Positions 36,806 through 46,032 of a DNA stretch of 64,000 nt are shown here, one piece after another (position 1 is the stretch's first letter; every line of letters begins with the position of its first letter). Made by a program: the position numbers and the translations under genes. The stretch is from assembly GCF_013155375.1 (NCBI RefSeq), contig NZ_JABJQY010000002.1:496001-560000 (forward strand), written 5' to 3'. The notes under the pieces were generated by a model. It saw nothing but the letters and a program-made list of their open reading frames with translations, was not told the origin of the DNA and did not search any database. This DNA comes from Nocardioides sp. zg-1308 (GTDB taxonomy: Bacteria; Actinomycetota; Actinomycetes; Propionibacteriales; Nocardioidaceae).

Positions 36806-38015
36806 CCCAGGTCCGCCGGATCGTCTCGGCGAACCGGTCGCGGCCGTAGGTCTGCTGGGCCCACTTCTGCGCCGTGTCGGACCGTGACTGCGCGGGCCGC
36901 CCGTCGTCGAGCACCCGCGCCACGTGCTCCGCCAACACGGCCGGGTCGTCACTCGTCCCGGCGTACAGGTCGTCGCCCTCGATCCCTTCCGCGCCCACGG
37001 TCGTCGTCACCACCGGTACGCCGTGGCACAGCGCCTCGACCGTCTTGAACTTCACCCCGGCGCCCTGCAGCACGGGCACGAGCGCGACGGCGGCGCCGGC
37101 GTACTCCGCGCTGAGGTCGTCGACGAAGCCCGCCAGCTCGACACCGCTGCCGGGAGGCAGGCCCGCCACCCGGCTGCGGAGCTCGTCGGTCGCCCCACCC
37201 CCGACGAACCGGAGCACGGCGTCCGGCCGCGCCGACCGCACGTGCGGCCAGACCGTGTCGATCGTCCACAGCGCGGCCTTGTTGTTCTCGTCGCGCGCGA
37301 GGTAGGACACCACGACGACGACCGGCTCTGCGGCCGGCTGGTGCGGCGGCTCGTCCCCAACCGACAGCGGCGGGTGGACGACGGTGTGAGGCGGATCGCC
37401 GAGGAGCTCGGCGTCCTTGCGGCTGAAGACGAGCACCTCGTCGAGGCGCCGGATCATGTCCCGCTCGTGGGCGCGTGACCGGGCGGCGACCCCGCCCCAG
37501 TAGCGCCGGTCCTCCGGGGTGTGCTGCGGCTCCCGGGAGAACGACTGGCTCATCACGTCGTGGAACGTGCCGGTGATGCGAGTCCGGGGGTTCAGGCGGC
37601 GCAGCAGGCGTACGAGCCGGATCGACTCCGAGTACTGCAGGTCGATCACGTCGGCGTCCCTGATCGCCCGCCGGGCCTGCCGCGACCTCATCAGGCCCAG
37701 AACGAACGGCAGGGACGGCGCCCCGGGGTCGCGCCGACGCCACCTCGTGTCGGCGGTCAGCACCGCCCGGTTGAGGACCTTGCCCAGCAGGCCGCGGCCG
37801 CTCTCGTGGCCGAGGAGCAGCAGGGTGCGCGGCACGCCGGGCCTCGTCGCTGCCTCGTGGTTGAGCCGGTTGCCGACGGTCAGCATCGTCAGCTCGGTCT
37901 CGTCGTCGAGCAGGCGCTGCAGCTCGAGCAGGTAGCGACCACCTGCGTGCGGGACGCCCTCGTGACCGACGTACATGCTGATGAGCACCACGCGGGGACG
38001 AGTCACGAACCGCAT
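36780..38015 (-). CDS. Glycosyltransferase family 4 protein
   Basis: GT-B enzyme of 411 residues. The N-terminal domain begins PRVVLISMYVGHEGVPHAGG with a glycine-rich acceptor loop; the donor domain has VVVVVSYLARDENNKAALW, LRFVGGG, GAGVKFKTVEALCHGVPVV and a following TTVGAEGI, resembling GT4 proteins of polysaccharide clusters. The ATG at 38015 is preceded by GGAGGG. It is divergent from the PIG-L deacetylase gene with only 54 bases between them, and convergent with the GT4-like gene. Confidence 0.85.
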   Translation of the reverse strand: MRFVTRPRVVLISMYVGHEGVPHAGGRYLLELQRLLDDETELTMLTVGNRLNHEAATRPGVPRTLLLLGHESGRGLLGKVLNRAVLTADTRWRRRDPGAPSLPFVLGLMRSRQARRAIRDADVIDLQYSESIRLVRLLRRLNPRTRITGTFHDVMSQSFSREPQHTPEDRRYWGGVAARSRAHERDMIRRLDEVLVFSRKDAELLGDPPHTVVHPPLSVGDEPPHQPAAEPVVVVVSYLARDENNKAALWTIDTVWPHVRSARPDAVLRFVGGGATDELRSRVAGLPPGSGVELAGFVDDLSAEYAGAAVALVPVLQGAGVKFKTVEALCHGVPVVTTTVGAEGIEGDDLYAGTSDDPAVLAEHVARVLDDGRPAQSRSDTAQKWAQQTYGRDRFAETIRRTWVRRGRAPA

Positions 38016-38069
38016 CTTCCCAGACCCTCCGCCACCTAGACTTCCGTCCGTCCCGACGAAGGAGCACTG

Positions 38070-38690
38070 ATGCTGCGGCTGATCCTGGCCCCCCACATGG
38101 ACGACGAGGCCATGGGGTGCGGCGGCCTGATGGCCAAGCACCCCGACGAGTGCGTCGTGGTGGTGATGACCGACAGCGGCGAGGTCCGCGCCCGCGAGCA
38201 CGTCGAGGCGATGAAGATCCTCGGCGTCGCCGAGTCGCGCCAGCTGGACTTTCCCGACGGCCAGACGCCGCAGCACATGACGGAGATGGTCGGCGCCATC
38301 GACGAGATCATGGCCGAGCTCAAGCCGGAGGAGCTCTACCTGCCCTACCCCTCGCTGCACCAGGACCACATCGCGGTCTACGAGGCCGGCATGCGCTCGT
38401 GCCGGGTCTCGATGTCGCTCGACCACTGGTTCCCGCCGAGCGTCTACGTCTACGACATCGCGGTCTACGACGTGAACCTCTACCCGACCGACCTGCGCTG
38501 GAACGTCTTCGAGGCCCTCACGGAGGAGCAGATCACCGCCAAGGAAGCCGCGTGCCAGGCCTACCAGTCGGAGATCCCCACCGACGTCCACCCCATCAAC
38601 AGCGTGCGCCAGATCGCCGGCGCGCTCGGCCAGGTGCGGCTCGTCCCCTACGCCGAGCAGTACGCGCTGGTGCGGACGGTGCGCCGGTGA
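38070..38690 (+). CDS. PIG-L/LmbE family deacetylase
   Basis: Zinc-dependent N-deacetylase-like enzyme of 206 residues. The N-terminal HMDDE motif (His9, Asp11, Asp12, Glu13; AHPDDE in most relatives) and HQDH (His97, Asp99, His100) supply the metal site. Relatives remove acetyl from GlcNAc-containing substrates such as GlcNAc-PI or mycothiol precursors; in glycan loci they often trim amino sugars. GAAGGAG lies 5 bases before the ATG and TAGACT about 28 bases before it. It is coupled to the WbqC-like gene through a GTGA overlap. Confidence 0.87.
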   Translation: MLRLILAPHMDDEAMGCGGLMAKHPDECVVVVMTDSGEVRAREHVEAMKILGVAESRQLDFPDGQTPQHMTEMVGAIDEIMAELKPEELYLPYPSLHQDHIAVYEAGMRSCRVSMSLDHWFPPSVYVYDIAVYDVNLYPTDLRWNVFEALTEEQITAKEAACQAYQSEIPTDVHPINSVRQIAGALGQVRLVPYAEQYALVRTVRR

Positions 38691-39334
38691 AGGTCGCGAT
38701 CCACCAGCCGGACCTGCTGCCGTGGCCGGGCTTCTGGTTCAAGATGCTCAACAGCGACCGCTTCGTCCTCGCCGTGCACGACCAGCTGCAGAAGCACTGG
38801 GTGCAGCGCCGGGTGATGATGCGCGGGTCGTGGGTGACGCTGCCGCTGGAGACCAAGCCGCACCTCATCCCCATCAACGAGACGATCGTCAAGCCCGGTT
38901 GGCAGGACCACCTCGAGAGCTCGATCACCGGCCGCTACCGCGGGGCGCGGCACTGGAAGGACCGCAGTGACGACGTGCTCGCGATGATCCACGCGGTCGA
39001 CTCGCACAACCTCGCCGACATCAACCACCAGCTGATCCTCGCCATGCGCGACCACCTCGGCATCACCACCGAGGTGGTGGTCACCGACCCGCCGCAGGAG
39101 AAGGCCGCCGACCGGGTGCTCGAGCAGCTGCAGACGGTCGGCGCGACGTCGTACCTGTCCGGCACCGGGGCGCGCGACTACCTCGGCGACGAGGCGCAGG
39201 CCAAGTTCCGCGAGCTCGGCATCGGCCTGGAGTTCTCCGACCACCACAAGACCACCGGCGACTCGATCGTCACAGTCCTCATGGACGTCGACGACCCCAT
39301 GGAGATCGTGGCGAAGGCTGCCGCGCCGCACTGA
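38687..39334 (+). CDS. WbqC-like family protein
   Basis: Protein of 215 residues beginning VKVAIHQPDLLPWPGFWFKM, the hallmark HQPxxxPWxGxxxK motif of the WbqC family. Further conserved points are LPLETKP and ATSYLSGTGARDYL. WbqC proteins occur in O-antigen and surface-glycan loci and are thought to modify amino-sugar precursors; the reaction is not well established. Coupling to a PIG-L deacetylase suggests that the deacetylated amine is then acylated or otherwise modified (inference). Confidence 0.82.
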   Translation: MKVAIHQPDLLPWPGFWFKMLNSDRFVLAVHDQLQKHWVQRRVMMRGSWVTLPLETKPHLIPINETIVKPGWQDHLESSITGRYRGARHWKDRSDDVLAMIHAVDSHNLADINHQLILAMRDHLGITTEVVVTDPPQEKAADRVLEQLQTVGATSYLSGTGARDYLGDEAQAKFRELGIGLEFSDHHKTTGDSIVTVLMDVDDPMEIVAKAAAPH

Positions 39335-39337
39335 TCC

Positions 39338-40198
39338 TCAGTCGGGGAGCGCCCAACCCGTCGGGATGTCCCGCACGATGCTCCACCGCGGGTCCAGCTG
39401 CCACGCGGCTCCGCCGAGGTCCGTACGGATGTGGAACCACGGCGCGACCACCTGCTCCGGTCGACGGGACCGCCACGCGCTCAGGTACCCGCCCCAGTAG
39501 GAGAAGGTCGAGTTCGCCAGCACCAACCGGGACGCGTGGGCCAGGACGGCGAGGTGCACCTCGGGCGGCTGCCCGGTGTCCTCGAACTGGAGCGACTCGC
39601 AGTGCCCGGCGAGCCACGACAGGTGCTGCCGGCACCACTCGATGCCGTCAGACACGACGATGATGCGCCCGACGGGACCGCCCACCTCGACGCTGCGGGC
39701 GAGGGCGACGCGGAGGTAGTCGTCCACGTCGAAGCCGTAGTTGCGCCAGTTGGCCTCGTTGCTCACGTAGTCGCCGCGACGGACGTTGACCACGACGTCC
39801 TGCTCACCGGCACGGAGCGCCGTCGGGACCCGCTCGAGGTCGAGCATGCCGCTGGGCTCGAGGAACCCCTCGATGAACCGGGCCAGGTCCTGCTCGTCGA
39901 AGTGGGGACCGAACTCGTTGTGCAGCCCCTTCTCACGCCGGTCCGTCAGGCGTACGTCGCGCGCGTCCACGACCAGCTCGGCCGCGGCCGCTCCGAAGAC
40001 GGGCAGCCACCTGTCCATGGCCGGCGTCCGCAGGCAGACGACGTCCGCGCCGCGTCGGCGCATGTCCCAGGCGTGCATCCAGTCGTAGAGGAAGTTGCCG
40101 AGGTGGGCGGTCGGCTGGGTCCACAGCACCGTGCGGGGACCGCGGCGGACCCACCGGTCCTGGCAGCGGTCGAAGGCCTTGCGTGCGCGCCAGTGCAT
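39338..40198 (-). CDS. GT11 family (alpha-1,2-fucosyltransferase-like) glycosyltransferase, copy 1
   Basis: Protein of 286 residues with the GT11 signatures VVNVRRGDYVS (HxRRGDY-like motif binding GDP-sugar), RIIVVSDGIEWC and NSTFSYWGGYLSA. GT11 enzymes move fucose from GDP-fucose to the 2-OH of a sugar; other donors are possible. It is last of a three-gene minus-strand unit, starting 5 bases after the stop of a second GT11 gene. The two copies are clearly diverged, so they probably act on different acceptors. Confidence 0.82.
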   Translation of the reverse strand: MHWRARKAFDRCQDRWVRRGPRTVLWTQPTAHLGNFLYDWMHAWDMRRRGADVVCLRTPAMDRWLPVFGAAAAELVVDARDVRLTDRREKGLHNEFGPHFDEQDLARFIEGFLEPSGMLDLERVPTALRAGEQDVVVNVRRGDYVSNEANWRNYGFDVDDYLRVALARSVEVGGPVGRIIVVSDGIEWCRQHLSWLAGHCESLQFEDTGQPPEVHLAVLAHASRLVLANSTFSYWGGYLSAWRSRRPEQVVAPWFHIRTDLGGAAWQLDPRWSIVRDIPTGWALPD

Positions 40199-40203
40199 GC
40201 CGG

Positions 40204-41127
40204 TCAGCCCACGTCCGCCGCGGGATGGTCCTCGCCGGCGAGGACCCAGTCCGGCTGCCAGCCGCCGGGGAGGTCGTCGACGAAGCTCCACTGCTGGTCG
40301 TACTCGTAGCACCGCCCCGGCCCGTAGCGCTGCTGGAAGAACGCCGGCGCCCACACGCTCGTGCTCCCCAGCGCAGTGGCGGCCACGGCCGCTCCCCAGA
40401 TCGAGAACGTCGAGTTGGAGATGACGAGGCGTCGGGACGAGCAGACGTCGCGGAAGTTGTCGATCGGGCCGTCCTCCGCTGCCGGGAAGGTGACGTCGGG
40501 CGCCATGTCGCGCAGCCACGGCAGCCGTCGGCGACACCACGCGACGTCATCGGAGACGACGTGGATCCGGCGCACAGCGCCGTCGGACTCCAGTGCTCCC
40601 TCGACGGCGAGTCGCAGGTAGGCGGCGAGGTCGATGGCGAACTCGGGACGGTGGTGCGGGTTGCTGTAGTAGTCGCCGCGGCGGACGTTCACGGTGAGCA
40701 CGTCGCCCGTCGCGAGCTCGGAGTCGCGTACGGACGACAGGGCGGGCGCCGACAGCAGCCAGTCCGCGATGAACGCGGCACGGCTCGCGTCGGTGTAGCC
40801 GCGGCGGTCCCCCGCGTGCGCCACAGGGTCCGCCCAGAGGTGCGCTCGCTGGTCGAGCACACCGACGTCAGTCGGCTCCACCAGCCACGGGCGGACCGCC
40901 GGGAAGTGCGGGACCCAGTAGCGCATCTTGTCGATCACGAGCACGCGCGGCGAGGGCTGCTCGTCGCGGTGCGCGTGCGCCCACGCCCAGAGGTAGAGCT
41001 GGTTGCCGAACCCCATGAACTCAGGCGTCCAGTTGACGATCCGTCTGCCGAGGCGGCGTCTCGCGACGTCCAGGGCCGGCTCGGCCGTACGGCGCGCGAG
41101 CGCCTTGACGGTCCCGGCGGGGTTCAT
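40204..41127 (-). CDS. GT11 family (alpha-1,2-fucosyltransferase-like) glycosyltransferase, copy 2
   Basis: Protein of 307 residues with a more complete GT11 pattern: EFMGFGNQLYLWAWAHAH at the N-terminus (the GxGNQLFxYA-type motif), LTVNVRRGDYYSN, RRIHVVSDDVAWC and SNSTFSIWGAAVAAT. The ATG overlaps the stop of the GT4-like gene in an ATGA junction. No GDP-fucose synthesis genes are within the window, so the donor sugar either comes from elsewhere or is not fucose. Confidence 0.84.
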   Translation of the reverse strand: MNPAGTVKALARRTAEPALDVARRRLGRRIVNWTPEFMGFGNQLYLWAWAHAHRDEQPSPRVLVIDKMRYWVPHFPAVRPWLVEPTDVGVLDQRAHLWADPVAHAGDRRGYTDASRAAFIADWLLSAPALSSVRDSELATGDVLTVNVRRGDYYSNPHHRPEFAIDLAAYLRLAVEGALESDGAVRRIHVVSDDVAWCRRRLPWLRDMAPDVTFPAAEDGPIDNFRDVCSSRRLVISNSTFSIWGAAVAATALGSTSVWAPAFFQQRYGPGRCYEYDQQWSFVDDLPGGWQPDWVLAGEDHPAADVG

Positions 41128-42209
41128 CGGCGCCGAGCCTCGAGCCGGTCCAGCACCCGTCGGCCCGTGCGGCGAGCCATCACCCGCGCACGGTTGAGCA
41201 CGTCGGTGGCGGGCGCGTGCGCCTGGTAGTGCCGGAGCGTCACTGGATCGGGCAGCAGCGAGGTGGAGCCGGGCGCGGTGATGGCCTCGAACGCGACGCC
41301 CAGGCGTTCCCTCACCAGCCCTGCGCTGTGCCGCGACCTGACCCAGTCGCGCCCGCGGGCGGCGCGTTCGTCGAAGAGCGACCGGTCGTGCTCGAACCAC
41401 TCCATCGCCTCGAGCGTGCGGTCACACATGTCGACGACGTCGGAGTCCGCGATCACCGACGCGTGCTCGGGACGCATGTACTCCTTCGCACCGTCGCCGG
41501 TGAAGCCGACGACGTAGCACCCCGACGCCATGGCCTCTGCGCCCGGCAGGCCGACGCCCTCGCGCTCGGCCCCGAACAGGAAGATCGCGGCTCGACCGAG
41601 CTCCTCGGCCACCTGCTGCTGCGTCATGCCGTCGATGAGCACGATCTCCCAGTCGGCGAGCCGGCCCGAACGCCGGACGAGCTGCACCGCTCCCAGGAGG
41701 TCCTCCCGGCGCCGTCGTGGCATCAGGGCGATGCGTTTCTCCTTCGGTGACGGCGTGAACCAGTCCTCGATCTGCACCGGGACGTTGTGGATCGGGAAGC
41801 CGGGGTGGCACGCCCGTTCGAGGAACGTCTGGATGGCGTCCGACACCGCGATCGCCGCGGTGGCCTGCGGCCAGCCGGGGTAGGCGCCGGGCTCGTCGGT
41901 GAGGAAGTCCGAGCTGGCGAACACGAAGTCCATCCCCTGGCAGAGCATGACGACGGGCTGCCCCTCGGACAGGAAGCCCCACTTCGACCCGCCGGTCTCC
42001 GGCATGACCAGGACGTCACCGGCTGCGAAGTCGAGCTCGACGCCGGTGTCGACCGGGGCCGTCGACCCCCACGACTCGTAGGCGAACCCGGGGGTTCCGT
42101 GCCACACCCGCGCGTCGTGGCCCAGCGCCCTCAGGTGCTCGACGTAGCGGTAGATCACCTTGATGCCGCCGCTGGGAGTCGGCAGGTCGGGCGCCATGAA
42201 GCGGATCAC
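41124..42209 (-). CDS. Glycosyltransferase, GT4-like
   Basis: GT-B protein of 361 residues starting VIRFMAPDLPTPSGGIKVIY, where the PSGG loop binds the acceptor side. The donor half has RIALMPRRRREDL, AAIFLFGAEREGVGLPGAEAM and GCYVVGFTGDGAKEYM, with the E-x7-E-like pattern of GT4. It is first of the unit with both GT11 genes. The GTG at 42209 follows TTGAATCGTCGC, strongly resembling the leaderless promoter of the GT2 gene at 33900 (TAGGATCGTCGC); ATG 42197 is the alternative. It is divergent from the ABC flippase gene. Confidence 0.82.
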   Translation of the reverse strand: MIRFMAPDLPTPSGGIKVIYRYVEHLRALGHDARVWHGTPGFAYESWGSTAPVDTGVELDFAAGDVLVMPETGGSKWGFLSEGQPVVMLCQGMDFVFASSDFLTDEPGAYPGWPQATAAIAVSDAIQTFLERACHPGFPIHNVPVQIEDWFTPSPKEKRIALMPRRRREDLLGAVQLVRRSGRLADWEIVLIDGMTQQQVAEELGRAAIFLFGAEREGVGLPGAEAMASGCYVVGFTGDGAKEYMRPEHASVIADSDVVDMCDRTLEAMEWFEHDRSLFDERAARGRDWVRSRHSAGLVRERLGVAFEAITAPGSTSLLPDPVTLRHYQAHAPATDVLNRARVMARRTGRRVLDRLEARRR

Positions 42210-42249
42210 GCGACGATTCAAGCAGGAACCCACGGGGCGCGGACCCACC

Positions 42250-44142
42250 GTGCAAACTGTCCTCGTGCTCAGCCTGACGGGAAGACCGCTCCAGAGGTTG
42301 GCCGGCCTTCTCGGGTTCCCGCCCGGGACGGGCGAGCTGATCGACCAGCCGACCCGACGCCGGCTCGTGCTCTCGGTCGTGCTCTCGGTCGTGCTCGCCC
42401 TCCTCGACATGCTCGGGGTGGTCGCGATGCTGCCGATGATGCAGTACGTCACCGGCCAGCCCCTCGACTCCGGAGCCCTCGGCCGCGTCAGCGACCTGCT
42501 CGGGGACCCGTCGCCACGGACCCTCGTCCTCTCGATCGCCCTCATCATCTTCGGGACGTTCGTGGTCAAGGACATCGCCGCCCTGGTCGTCCGCCGGTGG
42601 CAGCTGCGCTTCATGGCCACGCAGAACGTCAAGATCTCGACCGCCCTGCTCGAGGGCTATCTCACCGCGCCGTACTCGTGGCACCTGCGTCAGAACACCG
42701 GCGACAAGCTCTGGACCGTGCAGGGAGCGGTGTCGATGGGTTACTCGGGTGGTCTGACCTCTGCGCTGTCGGTCCTCACCGAGCTCATGACGATCCTGTT
42801 CGTCTTCGGCTCCCTTCTCCTGATCTCCCCGGTGATCGCCATGGCGGCAGCCGCCTACTTCGGCGTGGCAGCCTTCATCGTGCAGCGCGTCATCCGTCCC
42901 AGGATCCAAGCGGCGGGCGAGGCGACCCGGACGGCCTCGCAGGCCGTGTCGAAGTCGAGCCTGCAGTCGTTGAGTGCCGTCAAGGAGATCCGCCTGCGTC
43001 GCGCCCACCAAGCCTTCGTCGACGAGTTCCGGGAGAAGAGCGCGGAGGGCGCCGACGCAGACGTACGGGCGTCGATCCTCACCTCGATCCCGTCCTACTT
43101 CCTCGAGATCGTCTTCGTCCTCGGCATCGGCGTCCTCGCCGCAGTCGCCACGACGGGCGGGTCCGCGGAGGAAGGCCTTGTCCTGCTGGGTCTCTTCGTC
43201 GCCGCGGGGACGCGGGTGCTGCCGAGCTCCGTCCGTCTCATCAGCGCGCTCGCCGGTGTGCGCTACGCGCACGCCCCGCTCGAGCACCTGGTCCGCGTCA
43301 GCCGCGCCATGCGCACCCACACCACGGAGGAGACGGCACGGGTCGTCACGCGAGAGGTCCCGTCGGGCGACGTCTCCATGACCGACCTCAGGTACGCCTA
43401 CCCGGACCGCCCCGACGTCGAGGTCCTCGCCGGCGTCGACCTCGACATCCCGCACGGCACCTCGCTGGCGGTGATCGGGATGAGCGGAGCGGGGAAGAGC
43501 ACCCTCGTCGACCTGCTGCTCGGACTGCACCTCCCCACAGCAGGCGACATCACGGCCGGGGGCGTCTCGGTGTTCGACAACCTGCCCGCGTGGCAGCGGC
43601 AGCTCGCCGTCGTGCCGCAGGAGGTCACCCTGCTCGACACGAGCATCAGCGAGAACATCGCCTTCGACGAGGAGCTGGACGCAGGCCGTCTGCAGGAGGC
43701 GATCAAGCGAGCCCAGCTCGACGACCTGATCGCCGACCTGCCCGATGGCCTCGACACCACCGCCGGCGAGCGGGGCATGCGGCTCTCAGGAGGGCAGCGG
43801 CAGCGGATCGGCATCGCGCGGGCGCTCTACCGCAACCCGTCCTTGCTCGTGCTCGACGAGGCGACGTCGGCGCTCGACAACGAGACGGAGCGCCGCATCA
43901 CCGAGACGATCGAGGGGCTGCACGGGTCGGTCACGGTCGTGGTCGTCGCGCACCGCCTGTCGACCGTCCGCCACTGTGACCGCCTCGTGTTCATGGAGAG
44001 CGGACGCGTGGCCACCTCGGGGACCTTCGAGCAGGTGCGCGCCACGAACGCGACGTTCGCGCGGCTCGTGCAGCTGGGGTCCCTCGACGTCCCCGGCGTG
44101 GATGCTCCCGCCGAACCGGTCAGCGGTAGTCCTCGAACCTGA
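42250..44142 (+). CDS. ABC transporter, PglK/MsbA-like flippase candidate
   Basis: Fused membrane and ATPase protein of about 630 residues. Six helices come first (VLSVVLALLDMLGVVAMLPM is the first), then Walker A GMSGAGKSTL, signature LSGGQRQRIG and Walker B LLVLDEATSALD, all canonical, so a homodimer is expected. Its position within a glycan locus that lacks a Wzx gene, and the PglK-like N-terminus, suggest it flips a lipid-linked oligosaccharide across the membrane. GTG 42265 (with CAAACT 6 bases upstream) and ATG 42196 are alternative starts. The 3' end overlaps the convergent gene by 23 bases. Confidence 0.82.
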   Translation: MQTVLVLSLTGRPLQRLAGLLGFPPGTGELIDQPTRRRLVLSVVLSVVLALLDMLGVVAMLPMMQYVTGQPLDSGALGRVSDLLGDPSPRTLVLSIALIIFGTFVVKDIAALVVRRWQLRFMATQNVKISTALLEGYLTAPYSWHLRQNTGDKLWTVQGAVSMGYSGGLTSALSVLTELMTILFVFGSLLLISPVIAMAAAAYFGVAAFIVQRVIRPRIQAAGEATRTASQAVSKSSLQSLSAVKEIRLRRAHQAFVDEFREKSAEGADADVRASILTSIPSYFLEIVFVLGIGVLAAVATTGGSAEEGLVLLGLFVAAGTRVLPSSVRLISALAGVRYAHAPLEHLVRVSRAMRTHTTEETARVVTREVPSGDVSMTDLRYAYPDRPDVEVLAGVDLDIPHGTSLAVIGMSGAGKSTLVDLLLGLHLPTAGDITAGGVSVFDNLPAWQRQLAVVPQEVTLLDTSISENIAFDEELDAGRLQEAIKRAQLDDLIADLPDGLDTTAGERGMRLSGGQRQRIGIARALYRNPSLLVLDEATSALDNETERRITETIEGLHGSVTVVVVAHRLSTVRHCDRLVFMESGRVATSGTFEQVRATNATFARLVQLGSLDVPGVDAPAEPVSGSPRT

Positions 44143-44983
44143 GCAGCATCCGGTCGTCGTGACGGACGTGCTCGAGGTGCTTCAGCGTCAACGGGTCGAG
44201 GATCCGGCCCAGCAGGTCGGTCCACGAGACCGGGTAGTCGGCGTCGTCGCCGAAGACACCACCCGGGTGGCGGGCGAGCGCCTCCTGCTTGCTCGTGAGC
44301 ACGGCATCCATCTGCGCCAGCCAGGCCGCGGTCAGCGGCGTGTGCGATCGCATCATGAAGCCGCCCTTGCCGAACATCAGCCGGTAGTGAACGAGGATGT
44401 CGAGGCCCAGGCGGCCGCGCAGCTTCCCGATCCAGTTGGCGTGGCTGGCTCGGTAGCTCGTCACCCATGCCTCGGGGTCGGCGCTCATCCGTTCCCAGCT
44501 CGGCCTCCACGACCCCAGGGGCTCCTTGACGTCGACGTACGCGCCGCCGTGGTGGTGCATGAGGTAGCCGCGGAGGTAGTCGGAGCGATGGATGAGCGAC
44601 AGGTGCTCGTAGGCCTCCGGGAGCGGGTGCCCGCTGACGATCCACCGCGGCAGCGTCGCAGGCGTGACCAGCTCGACTGGCAGGCCGATGCGGGTCCGTA
44701 TCCGATCGACGTTGGCCTGCCTGTTGGGCGACATGTCGTTGTCCCCCGTCCACACGACGAAGGCACGCGCGGGAAACTGGCTCGGTGCCTCCGGCGTGAC
44801 GTCTCGCGACAGGAACGTCCCGGAGTAGCGGGCCGGTCGGTACGCGTACGGCCTCACCCGCTCCACGTGCCTGAAGGCGACGGTGGACGCGTCGAACTTG
44901 AGCTGCTTGGCGCGTCGCACCCCTCTCTTCCGGACGACGAATGCGCCGTGCTTGGCCTCACGAGCCAGTGCTGTCAGTCCCAC
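44120..44983 (-). CDS. Glycosyltransferase with DxD motif (capsular polysaccharide synthesis-like)
   Basis: Protein of 287 residues. RAFVVWTGDND and IHRSDYLRGYLMHHHGGAYV followed by DVKEP carry the DxD sugar-nucleotide site of the Gly_transf_sug/Caps_synth group, a GT32-like fold. WTDLLGRILDP near the C-terminus is also family-like. It starts at a GTG overlapping the upstream GT2 stop by 10 bases, so the two form a unit. Donor and acceptor are not predictable. Confidence 0.78.
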   Translation of the reverse strand: MGLTALAREAKHGAFVVRKRGVRRAKQLKFDASTVAFRHVERVRPYAYRPARYSGTFLSRDVTPEAPSQFPARAFVVWTGDNDMSPNRQANVDRIRTRIGLPVELVTPATLPRWIVSGHPLPEAYEHLSLIHRSDYLRGYLMHHHGGAYVDVKEPLGSWRPSWERMSADPEAWVTSYRASHANWIGKLRGRLGLDILVHYRLMFGKGGFMMRSHTPLTAAWLAQMDAVLTSKQEALARHPGGVFGDDADYPVSWTDLLGRILDPLTLKHLEHVRHDDRMLLRFEDYR

Positions 44984-45981
44984 CCGGGCTCCAGGATCGC
45001 GTCGGGGTCCCACTCGCGGCTCCACGCGTCCAGCGCGACCGGGCGCAGCTCGCCGGCCGGGGACCACTCCAGCTCGGGGTGGCCGTGCCCCTCGAGCATG
45101 TCCCTCCAGATCGCGCCGAGCCGGTCCGACGACGACGCGCCCAGGTCTCGCCAGTGGTCGCCCCCGGCTCCGCCGCCGCGCGGTCCCACCAGCTGCAGGG
45201 CTGCGGCCCCGTTGGCGATCTTGCGCCGGAACTGCTCCTCGCTCCGCCACGGCATGTGCAGGATGCGGAGCGACTGGACGACACGGCCCGACCGGGAGAC
45301 GCCGTGGTTGCCGTGGTGCAGCGCGGCGAGAGCGCGCGTCCGGTAGGCCACCTTCTCGAGGCGTGCGGGCGCTGTGTCCACGCGCCAGCGGGTCGACTCG
45401 CGCGCGGACGCAGGAGGCGCGTCGGGGGACGGGAAGACGTTGTGGATCACAGCGGACGCGATCGGGGCGCGCGAGGTCCTGAGGGTGTCTGCGAGCGTTG
45501 CGTCGGCGCCGAACCACCACTCGTCGGCGTCGAACGGCACGATCCAGTCCGCCCCACGTCGGGCGGCCCAGCGAGCGAGCAGCTGCATCTTCGGGGCCTG
45601 GAAGTAGGCCGGCTCGCGGTCGTCGCCCACGAAGAGGAACGCGCCGTCCTCCTGAGCACGCAGCAGCTCGCGCGTGCCGTCGGTCGACCCGTTGTCGACG
45701 ACCAGGACGCCGTCCACCCCTTGCCGGCGGAGGTGGTCGAGCGTTCCGAGGATGACGTCGGCCTCGTTCTTGACCATGGCGACGGCCCACACCGAACCGG
45801 GCACCTTGCGGCGTGGTGGGGCGGTCGGCAGCACCATGCCGCGGGCCACCCTCCGACGCACGTCGCGACCGGCCGGGCTCCAAAGTCGGCTGGCCGCGTC
45901 GCGGGTGGCGCGGGCGTCCTTCAGCAGCAGCATCGACCGGTGCTTGGCCTGCTGCGCGACTCGCACCAGCGCCGTGGACAC
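44974..45981 (-). CDS. GT2-like glycosyltransferase
   Basis: Protein of 335 residues. A basic N-terminus precedes WAVAMVKNEADVILGTLDHL, VVDNGSTDGT and WIVPFDADEWW, the GT-A core with a DxD motif, matching the glyco_tranf_2_4 group that often lacks strong substrate hints. RTRALAALHHGNHGVSR follows. The GTG at 45981 is chosen because TAACCT ends 6 bases before it; a GTG two codons earlier is less likely. It is divergent from the large plus-strand glycan operon. Confidence 0.8.
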   Translation of the reverse strand: MSTALVRVAQQAKHRSMLLLKDARATRDAASRLWSPAGRDVRRRVARGMVLPTAPPRRKVPGSVWAVAMVKNEADVILGTLDHLRRQGVDGVLVVDNGSTDGTRELLRAQEDGAFLFVGDDREPAYFQAPKMQLLARWAARRGADWIVPFDADEWWFGADATLADTLRTSRAPIASAVIHNVFPSPDAPPASARESTRWRVDTAPARLEKVAYRTRALAALHHGNHGVSRSGRVVQSLRILHMPWRSEEQFRRKIANGAAALQLVGPRGGGAGGDHWRDLGASSSDRLGAIWRDMLEGHGHPELEWSPAGELRPVALDAWSREWDPDAILEPGWD

Positions 45982-46032
45982 CGCCACAGGTTAACCGCCC
46001 CGGGCGGCTCCTCGTGTGCCACACTGCCCGGC

